Positions 46,033-53,930 of a DNA stretch of 64,000 nt are shown piece by piece (position 1 is the stretch's first letter; each line of letters begins with the position of its first letter). Source of the DNA: an uncultured Lentisphaeria bacterium (GTDB lineage: Bacteria; Verrucomicrobiota; Lentisphaeria; Victivallales; UBA1829); assembly GCA_905197955.1 (NCBI GenBank), contig CAJKAR010000008.1:1-64000 (forward strand), given 5' to 3'. The translations under genes were made by a program, and so were the position numbers. The notes under the pieces were generated by a model. It made no database searches and was not told the origin of the DNA. It saw nothing but the letters and a program-made list of their open reading frames with translations.

Positions 46033-46746
46033 TTATGCTTTGTTTTCCCTGTTCAACCGGGCCATCACGGTCAAACCGCCCTGAACCTTGTCTCCAAGAC
46101 GGACCATGATCTCAAGATCACTTTTCGCAGGAATATAAAGTTCGGTTCTGGAACCGAATTTAATCATGCCGTACCGTTCACCGCGTTTGAGGGAAGTTCC
46201 CGGTTCGGCTTCGCAGACGATGCGTCGGGCAATCGCACCGGAAATCTGTTTCACGGCAATCGGATACTCCTTCCCCGCCACGGTTGCGATACCTGCAATG
46301 ACCAGCGATTCATTCTCCTTGATCGCCTTGGAATCACGGGCATCGTAATAGCAGCCGTTCTTGTGTTCCCGGAACTTCACGACCATATCGGCGGGAGCAC
46401 GGTTCAAGTGAACATTGAATACGGAAAGGAAAATTCCAACCCGGAGCATATCGCGTCCCTCGAACACCTCGGCAAGCTGAGGATAATCGGCGGCACGGAT
46501 CAGTTCAATGTCTTTCACGAGCCCGTCGGCAGGAGAGAGAAGAAGGTCATCCTGAAGTGTGATCGCCCGGCTGGGATCCCGGAAAAAACCGACAAATGCC
46601 GTCCACAGGGCAATCACCAGAATGGAAAGATAAATCCCGGCGCTGTGCGAAAGGAAAATTCCGCAGGCAACCGTCCCGACCAACAGAATCACTGCCACGG
46701 CGGTGGCGATTCCCCACTCCCGTTTTCCATATCTCGTCAGCTTCAT
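46033..46746 (-). CDS. psd: Phosphatidylserine decarboxylase
   Basis: 237 residues, the short (type II) form. Two N-terminal membrane segments, then FRDPSR, the conserved SPADG, FNVHLNRAP and FGSRTEL, where cleavage at Gly-Ser makes the pyruvoyl group. Converts phosphatidylserine to phosphatidylethanolamine. Directly followed by pssA. Confidence 0.95.
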   Translation of the reverse strand: MKLTRYGKREWGIATAVAVILLVGTVACGIFLSHSAGIYLSILVIALWTAFVGFFRDPSRAITLQDDLLLSPADGLVKDIELIRAADYPQLAEVFEGRDMLRVGIFLSVFNVHLNRAPADMVVKFREHKNGCYYDARDSKAIKENESLVIAGIATVAGKEYPIAVKQISGAIARRIVCEAEPGTSLKRGERYGMIKFGSRTELYIPAKSDLEIMVRLGDKVQGGLTVMARLNRENKA

Positions 46747-46782
46747 TTCAACGACTCTCCTCCTTAGTCTTTCCGCAGGGCC

Positions 46783-47310
46783 TCACACCCTGACACCTGT
46801 TAAGGACAGCAACTCTTTTCTGGTAGAAACATTCGCATGACACAGAGCCAGTGCAAGAGCATCCGTCGCATCATCCGGCACACCGGAAATATCAATGCCG
46901 CAGATGGCCGCCATCATGGATGCAACCTGTTCCTTGGACGCATCGCCGCGACCAACCGCAGCCCGTTTCGCCGATTTCGGTGAGTATTCAAAGACCGGTA
47001 CAGACTGTTCGGCCAGCGAAGCGATTACCGCGCCCCTTGCCAGGCTCAGGATCATTGCCGTCCTGATATTCTTATATACAAAAGCAACTTCGATTGAGGC
47101 GGAATCCGGATGAAACATCCGAACGATTTCCCGAATCCCGCCGGAAATACGCCTCAGGCATTCACTGTGGAGCAGATCTTTTCCATTGTTGATCAGTCCG
47201 CAGTCCAATACATTGTAACGGCCCGGGGCGGTTACCTGAAGAACGGCGTATCCGGTTTTCCGGATCGCCGTGTCTATTCCCAATACCGTAAAAGGAAACT
47301 CTTCAGGCAC
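46783..47310 (-). CDS. ruvC: Holliday-junction endonuclease RuvC
   Basis: 175 residues. The four acidic active-site residues are in LGIDTAIRKTG, SIEVAFVYKN, and DDATDALALALCH. Resolves Holliday junctions with RuvAB, which are not in the window. It is separated from yebC by 10 nt, the same order as in many bacteria (yebC-ruvC). Confidence 0.93.
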   Translation of the reverse strand: MPEEFPFTVLGIDTAIRKTGYAVLQVTAPGRYNVLDCGLINNGKDLLHSECLRRISGGIREIVRMFHPDSASIEVAFVYKNIRTAMILSLARGAVIASLAEQSVPVFEYSPKSAKRAAVGRGDASKEQVASMMAAICGIDISGVPDDATDALALALCHANVSTRKELLSLTGVRV

Positions 47311-47320
47311 TTTGGATCAC

Positions 47321-48079
47321 TCAGTCTTCCTCAGAAATCTGATCGAGAACCTCGCTGGCGATATCGGCGTTGGAGTGCACCGCCTGGACATCGTCCAGAT
47401 CTTCGAGCTTGTCAATCAGGCGAAGAACCTGCTGGGCAACAGAAAGTTCATTGATGCCGACCAGATTGTCCGGCTTTCTGGTCACGCCGGCTTCCGTCGT
47501 GGCAATTCCGGCAGCCTCAAGAGCTTTGGAAATCGCTTCGAACGATTCCGGAGCGCCCCAGATTTCGGCTGTATCTTCATCGACCTCGATATCTTCCGCA
47601 CCGGCATCGAGGACAACATCCATCAGTTTTTCCTCATCGGCGTTTTCCCCTTCCACGACAAAATGCGCCTTGCGCTGGAACATCCAGGAAACGGCACCGG
47701 AGTTCGCCATGTTTCCGCCGGAACGATCCAGAACCAGACGGACATCGCCAAGCGTACGGTTGCGGTTATCGGTCAGGCACTCGATAATCAGAGCGGTTCC
47801 CGCGGGGCCATAGCCTTCGTAGGTGACCTCTTCGAATGTCACATCGCCGAGTTCGCCGGCACCTTTTTTGATTGCTCTGTCGATATTTTCACGAGGCATG
47901 TTCGCGGCACGGGCTCCGGCCAGCGCCAGACGAAGCCGGGGATTGGCATCGGGATCTTTGCCGCTGGTTTTCACGGCAACCATGATTTCCTTTGCAAACT
48001 TGGAGAAAATACGGCCTTTCTTTGCATCGGCCGCGCCTTTTTTGTGCTTGATATTAGCCCATTTGCTATGTCCGGACAT
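47321..48079 (-). CDS. yebC: YebC/PmpR-family protein
   Basis: 252 residues. N-terminal GHSKWANIKHKKGAADAKKG and RIFSKFAKEI are the YebC signature; YEGYGPAGTALIIECLTDNRNRT follows. Members are transcriptional regulators or help translate polyproline stretches. It precedes ruvC. Promoter at 48128-48156, embedded in the upstream terminator. Confidence 0.95.
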   Translation of the reverse strand: MSGHSKWANIKHKKGAADAKKGRIFSKFAKEIMVAVKTSGKDPDANPRLRLALAGARAANMPRENIDRAIKKGAGELGDVTFEEVTYEGYGPAGTALIIECLTDNRNRTLGDVRLVLDRSGGNMANSGAVSWMFQRKAHFVVEGENADEEKLMDVVLDAGAEDIEVDEDTAEIWGAPESFEAISKALEAAGIATTEAGVTRKPDNLVGINELSVAQQVLRLIDKLEDLDDVQAVHSNADIASEVLDQISEED

Positions 48080-48127
48080 AATAAATACCTTTTGTTACTG
48101 TTTCTTTTCAGTGAAATGTTAACGTAT

Positions 48128-48156
48128 AATTTAGCATGAAAGAGCCGATTTGTCAA
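48128..48156 (-). promoter_or_regulatory. Promoter of yebC-ruvC within a terminator
   Basis: Minus strand TTGACA (48156-48151), 17 bp, TAAATT (48133-48128) with GC before it. The -35 sits in the loop of the terminator hairpin (48136-48170) of the upstream gene. Confidence 0.75.
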
Positions 48157-48170
48157 TCCGGCTCTTTCAT
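48136..48170 (-). terminator. Hairpin terminator of DUF2059 gene
   Basis: ATGAAAGAGCCG (48136-48147) pairs with CGGCTCTTTCAT (48159-48170), 12 bp. The T-run is short. The hairpin lies downstream of 48198 on the minus strand. Confidence 0.6.
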
Positions 48171-48197
48171 GAATCAGGCTCAAACGGATGGATTTCT

Positions 48198-48683
48198 TTA
48201 TTTATTTCCAGTCTTCTGCTGCTGCTGCATCATTTTCTGAGCCTTCTCCTGCATGGCTTTCTGGAGCTCCGGCATATTTTTCATCACAATCTGCTGACTG
48301 AGCGCAGCGACCTTCGTCGAAAGAAGCGAGGATTTTCCGGCAAAAGCCTGTCCCGAGGGGGTCTTGTAGAAGCGGATGAAATCCCGGATCTGCTCTGTTG
48401 TAAAGAGTTCCAGATAGACTTTCGCAATCCCTTCTTTCAGATTGTTGAACTGAAGACATTTCTTGTAGAACGCTTCCAATTCCGGCTTGAACTGAACCAG
48501 CATCGGGTTGCCCTGAATTTGAAGAGCAAGCATCTGCTCGGAACTTTCGGAAAGCTGTTTTTCCATCTTCATTGCGTCGAACAGTTCATAGCAGAGTTTC
48601 AAGTTGTCGGGAGTTGCCTCCGCGGCACCTGCGGAAAATCCGCCGAACACAAGAACAGCGGAAAGCAGCAGAATCTTTTTCAT
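48198..48683 (-). CDS. DUF2059 secreted protein
   Basis: 161 residues with an N-terminal signal peptide (LLLSAVLVFGGFSAGAAEA). The helical DUF2059 core contains YLELFTTEQIRDFIRFYKTPSGQAFAGKS, a typical pattern. The C-terminus is Met/Gln-rich (KMMQQQQKTGNK). Periplasmic; function unknown. The start at 48683 has GAGGAG 8 nt upstream; a GTG/ATG further upstream (48698) is not needed. Confidence 0.85.
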   Translation of the reverse strand: MKKILLLSAVLVFGGFSAGAAEATPDNLKLCYELFDAMKMEKQLSESSEQMLALQIQGNPMLVQFKPELEAFYKKCLQFNNLKEGIAKVYLELFTTEQIRDFIRFYKTPSGQAFAGKSSLLSTKVAALSQQIVMKNMPELQKAMQEKAQKMMQQQQKTGNK

Positions 48684-48827
48684 AATTGATCTCCTCATCG
48701 AAATGATTGGTTCCGCATCTGGGTATACCGATGTACAGTAGTTGCGGAAGTTGTATTTTCAAGTCCCTGAACCATCAAAATCGGATTTGGAAAGAAGAAA
48801 AAATTCCCGGATTTTTTTATATCAACC

Positions 48828-48855
48828 TTGACAAAATTATCTTTCCGGCTATAAG
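48828..48855 (+). promoter_or_regulatory. Promoter of DUF5696-like gene
   Basis: TTGACA (48828-48833), 16 bp, TATAAG (48850-48855) with GC before it; leader about 70 nt to 48930. The region 48684-48827 shows no other gene. Confidence 0.7.
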
Positions 48856-48929
48856 TATCTCCGAAGACAATTATCTTCCGGGGGATCTCCTCCGCCCGGA
48901 TATCATTAAAATAAAAAAGGATTCCCGTT

Positions 48930-50651
48930 ATGATGGCAACAGTCAGATTTCGCTTTTCAGATGGAAAAACAGAAGAACGCATTCTGAACGAAAACAACGC
49001 CGGACTGATTCTGAAATGTTCGGAAATTCCCGAAGGCGTACAATCCGTCGAAATCCATTCCTCACGATTCACCGCATCCGCGGGCGAAGACGGATATTTC
49101 ATCATTCCCAGCATCGAAAACAACGGACATGCCGCGCTGACGCTTTTCCGCAAACGCTCGGATACGGAATCCGTCTTTACAAGAAGCAACATGCCGATTT
49201 TTGCAGTCAAACATGGGGACAAGGGATGTCTGCCGGTCGTTGCGGGGATGTCGCTGGAATACTCTCTGGTCGTCGGCGTCAAAGATGGAAGCTATTATCT
49301 TTACCCGCGTTTTCTTCTTGTGGACGGAAAAGCCTATGAAGATATTGTCATTCATTTCTTCGATCTCTCCGGAAACGACGCGAACTATTCCGGCGCCGCA
49401 CGCCGTTACCGCAAATATCAGCTTGACCGCGGCGCCTGCATTCCGCTGAAGGAACGTTCCAAACGCTATCCGGTTCTGAAGGAAGCCGCACGCGGACCGG
49501 AAGTCCGGATCCGTCTGGCATGGAAACCGGTTCCGCCGCCCGTCCTCGAACAGACCGAAGAAAATGAACCGCCGATCCATGTCGCCATCACATTCGAACG
49601 GGCGGAACAGATTGTGGAGGAGTTTCACAGACAGGGAATCCGGGATGCGGAATTCTGTCTGGTCGGCTGGAACAAATCCGGTCACGACGGTCGCTTCCCT
49701 GACATCTTCCCCGTGGAACCCCTGCTCGGTGGCGAAGAGGCCCTGATCCGTCTGATCTGGAAGGCGAAAGAATACGGTTATCTCATCTGCGGACACACAA
49801 ACGTGCTCGATTCCTATACCATCGCCAAACGCTGGAAGGAGGAATATGTCATCCGGGACAAAAACGGAGAACTCCATAAGGAAGGTCTGTGGGGCGGCGG
49901 ACAGTCTTACCGGCTCTGCCCGAAGGAGGCTCACGAAAAAATCGCCGTTCAGGATTTCAAGGATATGGCTCACCTCGGATTCCGCGGCACCCATTATCTG
50001 GATGTCATGAGCATCGTCATCCCCGATCCCTGCTACCATCCGGATCACCCGCTGACACGCAAAGCCGCAGGCGAATGGCGCGCAAAGACTCTGGAACTCG
50101 CACGGGAATCCGTCGGTGCCAGCGGATCCGAAGGGGGATGGGATTTCTGCGTCGGATCCTACGACTATGCTCTCTATACAGTATTCAATCTGAAACCCGA
50201 AATGCCGGAGATCTGCGACAAGTTCATTCCGTTCTGGCATCTGGTTTATCACGGGATCCTTCTCTACAACTCCTTCTGCGACAGCGTCAATGAGGCGATC
50301 AAATCCGATCCGGAAATCCGTCTGAAAAACATCGAATACGGTGGTCGCCCCCTCGCCTATTTCTACGCCAAGTTCATGCACGCGGGTACCAACTGGATGG
50401 GCAACGAGGACCTCGGATGCGCAACCGATGAGGAACTCCGCGAAGGCGTTGCAAAACTCAAACAGGAATACGATTTTTATCAGACCATTCAGGATCTCCA
50501 ATTCGAGTTCATGGAGGAACATGAAGAAATCGCGGAAGGTGTCACCTGCAGCCGCTATTCCAACGGTTCACGGCTCCTCGTGAACTGCCGCAGAACAGAA
50601 TTTCTCTGGAACGGAACAACTCTTCCCCCGCTCTCCTGCACACGCATCTGA
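48930..50651 (+). CDS. DUF5696/GH101-129-like TIM-barrel protein
   Basis: 573 residues with no signal peptide. An N-terminal beta-rich domain (~1-190) precedes a TIM-barrel-like region (~210-520) with ICGHTNVLDSY, THYLDVMSIV (a candidate Asp nucleophile) and SGSEGGWDF (a candidate acid/base Glu). This arrangement resembles endo-alpha-N-acetylgalactosaminidase-type families and DUF5696. Intracellular glycosidase activity on a taken-up glycan is plausible but unproven. Promoter at 48828, terminator at 50676, so monocistronic. Confidence 0.65.
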   Translation: MMATVRFRFSDGKTEERILNENNAGLILKCSEIPEGVQSVEIHSSRFTASAGEDGYFIIPSIENNGHAALTLFRKRSDTESVFTRSNMPIFAVKHGDKGCLPVVAGMSLEYSLVVGVKDGSYYLYPRFLLVDGKAYEDIVIHFFDLSGNDANYSGAARRYRKYQLDRGACIPLKERSKRYPVLKEAARGPEVRIRLAWKPVPPPVLEQTEENEPPIHVAITFERAEQIVEEFHRQGIRDAEFCLVGWNKSGHDGRFPDIFPVEPLLGGEEALIRLIWKAKEYGYLICGHTNVLDSYTIAKRWKEEYVIRDKNGELHKEGLWGGGQSYRLCPKEAHEKIAVQDFKDMAHLGFRGTHYLDVMSIVIPDPCYHPDHPLTRKAAGEWRAKTLELARESVGASGSEGGWDFCVGSYDYALYTVFNLKPEMPEICDKFIPFWHLVYHGILLYNSFCDSVNEAIKSDPEIRLKNIEYGGRPLAYFYAKFMHAGTNWMGNEDLGCATDEELREGVAKLKQEYDFYQTIQDLQFEFMEEHEEIAEGVTCSRYSNGSRLLVNCRRTEFLWNGTTLPPLSCTRI

Positions 50652-50675
50652 ACGATTTCATCTCCATTTTCCACA

Positions 50676-50701
50676 GGCGGTCCACGGACCGCCTTTTTTT
50701 T
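50676..50701 (+). terminator. Rho-independent terminator
   Basis: GGCGGTCC (50676-50683) and GGACCGCC (50686-50693) form a compact stem followed by eight T (50694-50701), right after the DUF5696 gene. Confidence 0.9.
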
Positions 50702-50854
50702 ACGGGGAAAACAAATGATTCTTTTTTCTCAAACGACGTTGCGAAATTTCTTCGACGGATGTATAGTACTTGTTGAATTTATTTGAAAGATGCTTCCGGA
50801 AAAGCACATTTCCATACTGAAAAAAAAGAGAGATTTACTGAAGGAGTCTTCCCC

Positions 50855-51667
50855 ATGCTTTCCGTTGTCAAAGACAGACCGCTTGTTTTTTTCGATCTTG
50901 AAACGACCGGCACCAATGTTCTCACGGACAGAATCGTGGAACTCTCCGTAGTCAAACTGTTTCCCGATGGGACACGGGAGGTCAAAACCCGCAGAATCAA
51001 CCCTGAAATGCATATCCCGGAAGAGGCTTCCGAAGTGCACGGCATCTACGACGAGGATGTCAAGGACGCTCCCGTCTTCCGCCGTATCGCCCAGAGTCTT
51101 TACATCTATCTGGAAGACTGCGATCTGGGAGGCTACAACATCGTCAAATTCGATGTTCCCGTTCTGGTGCGGGAATTTCAGCGTGCCGGCCTGCAGTTCG
51201 ATCTCAAAAACAGACGCATTGTGGACGCCTATTATCTGTACTGCAAAATGGAACCGCGCACCCTCAAGGCCGCCTATAAAACCTTCTGCGGAAAAAATCT
51301 GGACGAGGCGCACTCGGCGGAGGCCGATACGCTTGCAACGCTGGAAGTCTTTGAAGCGGAACTGAAAAAGTATTCCGCATGGACCTCGGAAGAACTGCCG
51401 GAAGATGTCGAATTTGCGGAGGATCTGGATGTGATCCACAATCTCTGCAATCCGAAAATTCAGGATGCTGTCGATCCCGAGGGACGCTTCCGCTGGAAAG
51501 AAGGGGAAGTCGTCGTTGCGTTCGGCCGGAATTCCGGACAGAAACTCAAAACGATCGCGGTCGAAAATCCCGATTTTCTCCGCTGGATCCTCAAGGCGGA
51601 TTTCTCGCAGGAGGTCAAGAAAATCGCCTCCGACGCACTGAAAGGGTATTTCCCGGAAAAGCAGTGA
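50855..51667 (+). CDS. DnaQ-family 3'-5' exonuclease
   Basis: 270 residues. DEDDh exonuclease domain: FFDLETTG (motif I), EVHGIYDEDV and YNIVKFDVPVLVREF (motif II), and HSAEADTLATLEV (motif III His and Asp). A C-terminal ~90-residue extension (from about residue 180) resembles the DUF3820-type tail, ending WILKADFSQEVKKIASDALKGYF. Probable repair or proofreading nuclease, not the main replicative epsilon. The start at 50855 has AAGGAG 9 nt upstream; the frame open from 50783 is unsupported. Confidence 0.88.
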   Translation: MLSVVKDRPLVFFDLETTGTNVLTDRIVELSVVKLFPDGTREVKTRRINPEMHIPEEASEVHGIYDEDVKDAPVFRRIAQSLYIYLEDCDLGGYNIVKFDVPVLVREFQRAGLQFDLKNRRIVDAYYLYCKMEPRTLKAAYKTFCGKNLDEAHSAEADTLATLEVFEAELKKYSAWTSEELPEDVEFAEDLDVIHNLCNPKIQDAVDPEGRFRWKEGEVVVAFGRNSGQKLKTIAVENPDFLRWILKADFSQEVKKIASDALKGYFPEKQ

Positions 51668-51671
51668 GCCG

Positions 51672-52469
51672 ATGAACAACGACTTCAAACATCTCCTCAA
51701 ACTCCTGGATGACGACAACGAACAGGCGGCAAGTCTCGCCATGGCGGAACTTATTCAGCATGACGATCCCCGTCTGGAACGCATTCTGCGGAGTCTCCAG
51801 GAAACTCCCGACCCGAAACTCCGGCGCCGAATCCATCAGATGCAGTCCGCCATCATCAAGCGCAGAAACCGCAGGACTATGGCCGATTCCCTCCGCAAAG
51901 GGGAATATTCCCTGCTCGAAGGAATCATCCGCCTTCATCTGCTCTGGTTCGACAACGACACCCGTCCGGAGGTGCTTCAGCAATGGCAGGATTTCCTTCA
52001 GGAATCCGCCGTGCTTCAGGGGTGCCGCATCGAAAAACTCTTTGCGTTTCTCGGCGAGAAAATCCGCTGTGTCGGCTTTTCCAAAGATGATCTGAACGCG
52101 GACACCATCTGCCTCGGAACCATTCTGGAAGACGGAGCCGCGATTGATTTCATGTGCTGCATTATCGCAAAACTTCTTGCGGAAGCATGGAACACTCGCA
52201 TGGAAATTGTGCAGATCGGCGGAGAATTCGCCATTCTCTGCGGCGGAACGCTTTTTTATCCAGGCAAACAGTGGGAGAGCATTCCGAACTTCAATCCGGG
52301 AACTCATGTCTGGAGCACGGGAGAACTGCTCTCGCTGGTGGCTTCGACCCTCTTCACCTGCGCGGTCGCCACGGACAGTTTCCGCTACATCTACACCATC
52401 GGCAACTGTCTGCTGGACGGAACGGAAAACATCCTCTTCCTCCCCTACCCCTACGGGAACGAAAAATAA
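51672..52469 (+). CDS. SirB1/Transglut_core2-like protein, degenerate
   Basis: 265 residues. The N-terminus LLKLLDDDNEQAASLAMAELI looks HEAT-like, as in SirB1-family proteins, and the C-terminal segment (~155-200, IIAKLLAEAWNTRMEIVQIG) resembles the transglutaminase-like fold without obvious Cys-His-Asp residues. Function unknown. It starts 4 nt after the exonuclease stop, so it is cotranscribed and may be its partner. Confidence 0.55.
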   Translation: MNNDFKHLLKLLDDDNEQAASLAMAELIQHDDPRLERILRSLQETPDPKLRRRIHQMQSAIIKRRNRRTMADSLRKGEYSLLEGIIRLHLLWFDNDTRPEVLQQWQDFLQESAVLQGCRIEKLFAFLGEKIRCVGFSKDDLNADTICLGTILEDGAAIDFMCCIIAKLLAEAWNTRMEIVQIGGEFAILCGGTLFYPGKQWESIPNFNPGTHVWSTGELLSLVASTLFTCAVATDSFRYIYTIGNCLLDGTENILFLPYPYGNEK

Positions 52470-52481
52470 GCGCGGCTTTTC

Positions 52482-53267
52482 TCAGATCAGTTCAAAGAAA
52501 AGTCTCTCCAGCGAATTGCCGGATTTCTCGTAAATACGGCAATCGTCGGAATCCGGATATACCGCGCCCTCAATGCGCCGCTGAAGACGTTCCATCATCT
52601 CAATGCGCAGCGTAAGAGGACGGGGCATTTCCAGCAACGCGCACTCCCGGCGGCGGCTCACGGCTTCCGAAGCGGCGGCTGTAATACGCTGATGCGCCTC
52701 CTCCAGCGGCAGCAGTTCCGTCTCCTCCAATCCGGAAGAGGTTTTCACCCGGCAGACCGGGACCTTCGGCAGCCAGGAGAGAGCTTCGGCACAGGCTTTG
52801 TCATCCCCGGTCACTAAAAGAACAGGAACATGGTGTTCGGCTGCAATCGCGGCGTCGATGGCAATTTCTCCGGCTTTGCGCCCGTTCAGCCACATGTTCT
52901 GAAACGCTTTCGAATTGTAAGAATGTTCCAGAAGAGCTCCGGGAGTTCCCGCCTTGGCATGGTAGCCGAGAAGAATCAGGCCATCCGCGCCGTCGAGTCC
53001 GGAAAAACGGACATTCGGAGTTGCCCCCTGAATCAGTCTGGCCCGGGAATCAATCCGGCCGGGATCGACATTGCAGCCTCCGCCGTGACCATCCCGGACA
53101 ATCACTTCATCGGCACCTGCCCGGAAACAGCCCTCCACGCAGGCATTGATGTCAGCAGCCATCAGCTCTCTTCCCACCGCATACAGAGCTGGTTCCGATA
53201 CCAGCACATGTCCCCGGCAGGACACGCCGGAAATTCCTTCCATATCCGCAAAAATATAAATTTTCAT
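52482..53267 (-). CDS. M55-family D-aminopeptidase (DppA-like)
   Basis: 261 residues. The metal motif ADMEGISGV (8-16), the DGHGGG (59-64) and LLGYHAKAG (about 99-107) define family M55, zinc D-aminopeptidases that cut D-Ala-containing peptides. No signal peptide. It converges on the gene at 51672 with 12 nt between the stops. Likely recycles peptidoglycan peptides. Confidence 0.88.
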   Translation of the reverse strand: MKIYIFADMEGISGVSCRGHVLVSEPALYAVGRELMAADINACVEGCFRAGADEVIVRDGHGGGCNVDPGRIDSRARLIQGATPNVRFSGLDGADGLILLGYHAKAGTPGALLEHSYNSKAFQNMWLNGRKAGEIAIDAAIAAEHHVPVLLVTGDDKACAEALSWLPKVPVCRVKTSSGLEETELLPLEEAHQRITAAASEAVSRRRECALLEMPRPLTLRIEMMERLQRRIEGAVYPDSDDCRIYEKSGNSLERLFFELI

Positions 53268-53404
53268 CTTTCATTCCTTTTTTCTGTTTCCAAAAATCTA
53301 TCAGCACTTCAAAAAAAAACAAGTTTTTCCGAAAAAAACGAATCGCTCTAAAAAAAATTATTTCACTCTTTTCCCTCTTTTGAACGGCAACGGGGCTAAA
53401 TATG

Positions 53405-53422
53405 TTGTGATTTGATTCACAA
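53405..53422. promoter_or_regulatory. CRP/FNR-type palindromic site
   Basis: TTGTGA-N6-TCACAA is a perfect match to the CRP consensus (TGTGA-N6-TCACA). Its centre is about 72 bp before the predicted start of the first small RNA, a typical class I activation distance. The stretch 53268-53404 is AT-rich with no gene seen. Confidence 0.65.
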
Positions 53423-53486
53423 TTTTATTTTTTTTTATTTTTTTTATTGTATTTTATGGAACATCAACTATATTATATTGTCATAA

Positions 53487-53582
53487 ACGATAACAGGCGA
53501 TGTTCCGACAAACGTCGTTTGTTATGCTCTCTCCTTTGTTGCAGCCCCGTACCGGCCCCACACGGTACGGGGCACCTTTTTT
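53487..53582 (+). ncRNA. Structured small-RNA candidate, copy 1
   Basis: A TATATT -10 (53474-53479) predicts a start near 53486. The RNA then folds: a 15-bp stem (53490-53504 with 53511-53525), a single-stranded pyrimidine-rich linker CTCTCTCCTTTGTTGCA (53527-53543), and an 11-bp terminator stem (53544-53554 with 53563-53573) plus a T-tract (53577-53582). The linker is complementary to Shine-Dalgarno AAAGGAG. Length about 95 nt. No coding frame fits. A second copy follows at 53680. A trans-acting regulator is the likeliest reading. Confidence 0.65.
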
Positions 53583-53679
53583 ATCGGGAAGTTCATGGAG
53601 AGGAATCGAAAGTTGAAAAAAAATTAAAAAATAAAGATTTTTCCTGGAACTTTCCAGAAAACAGGGTGTCAAAGATTCT

Positions 53680-53777
53680 GTGGCAAGCGACTCTCCTATG
53701 AAAAACATCGTTTGTCACACTCTCTCCTTTGTTGCAGCCCCGTACCGACCCCCTCTTCGGTACGGGGCGCCTTTTTG
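53680..53777 (+). ncRNA. Structured small-RNA candidate, copy 2
   Basis: Same plan as copy 1: an 11-bp 5' stem (53680-53690 with 53708-53718), identical linker (53720-53736) and an 11-bp terminator stem (53737-53747 with 53758-53768) plus T-tract. A 28-nt block (53720-53747) is identical to copy 1; the 5' stem differs from copy 1 by compensatory changes. No good promoter is visible. It lies 150 bp upstream of pstS. Confidence 0.6.
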
Positions 53778-53843
53778 TTCCGGAAAAAACAATCCGGAAC
53801 GAATCAGCAAAAAGAATCAAATTCATGCACATCTATTATCGTC

Positions 53844-53875
53844 CTAACATAGTTTTAACAATCGGATGGCATAGT
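53844..53875 (+). promoter_or_regulatory. pstS: Pho box and -10 of pstS
   Basis: CTAACAT-AGTT-TTAACAA (53844-53861) is two 7-bp half-sites spaced 11 bp apart, as in PhoB/PhoP boxes; TTAACA also fits the Bacillus PhoP type. CATAGT (53870-53875) is a possible -10 at the expected distance. No -35 is needed. Confidence 0.7.
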
Positions 53876-53930
53876 ACATGCAAACGGAACAATCCGCAGC
53901 AGCGGAACAACCAAACACAGGAGAACATGT

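Noticed and set aside
49062..50522. 486-codon minus-strand frame opposite the DUF5696 gene
   Set aside because: No motif or ribosome site; the plus-strand frame has a promoter and terminator.
53478..53495. Pho-box-like sequence over small-RNA copy 1
   Set aside because: No -10 lies 8-12 bp after it, and it overlaps the predicted RNA start and stem, so the similarity is probably chance.
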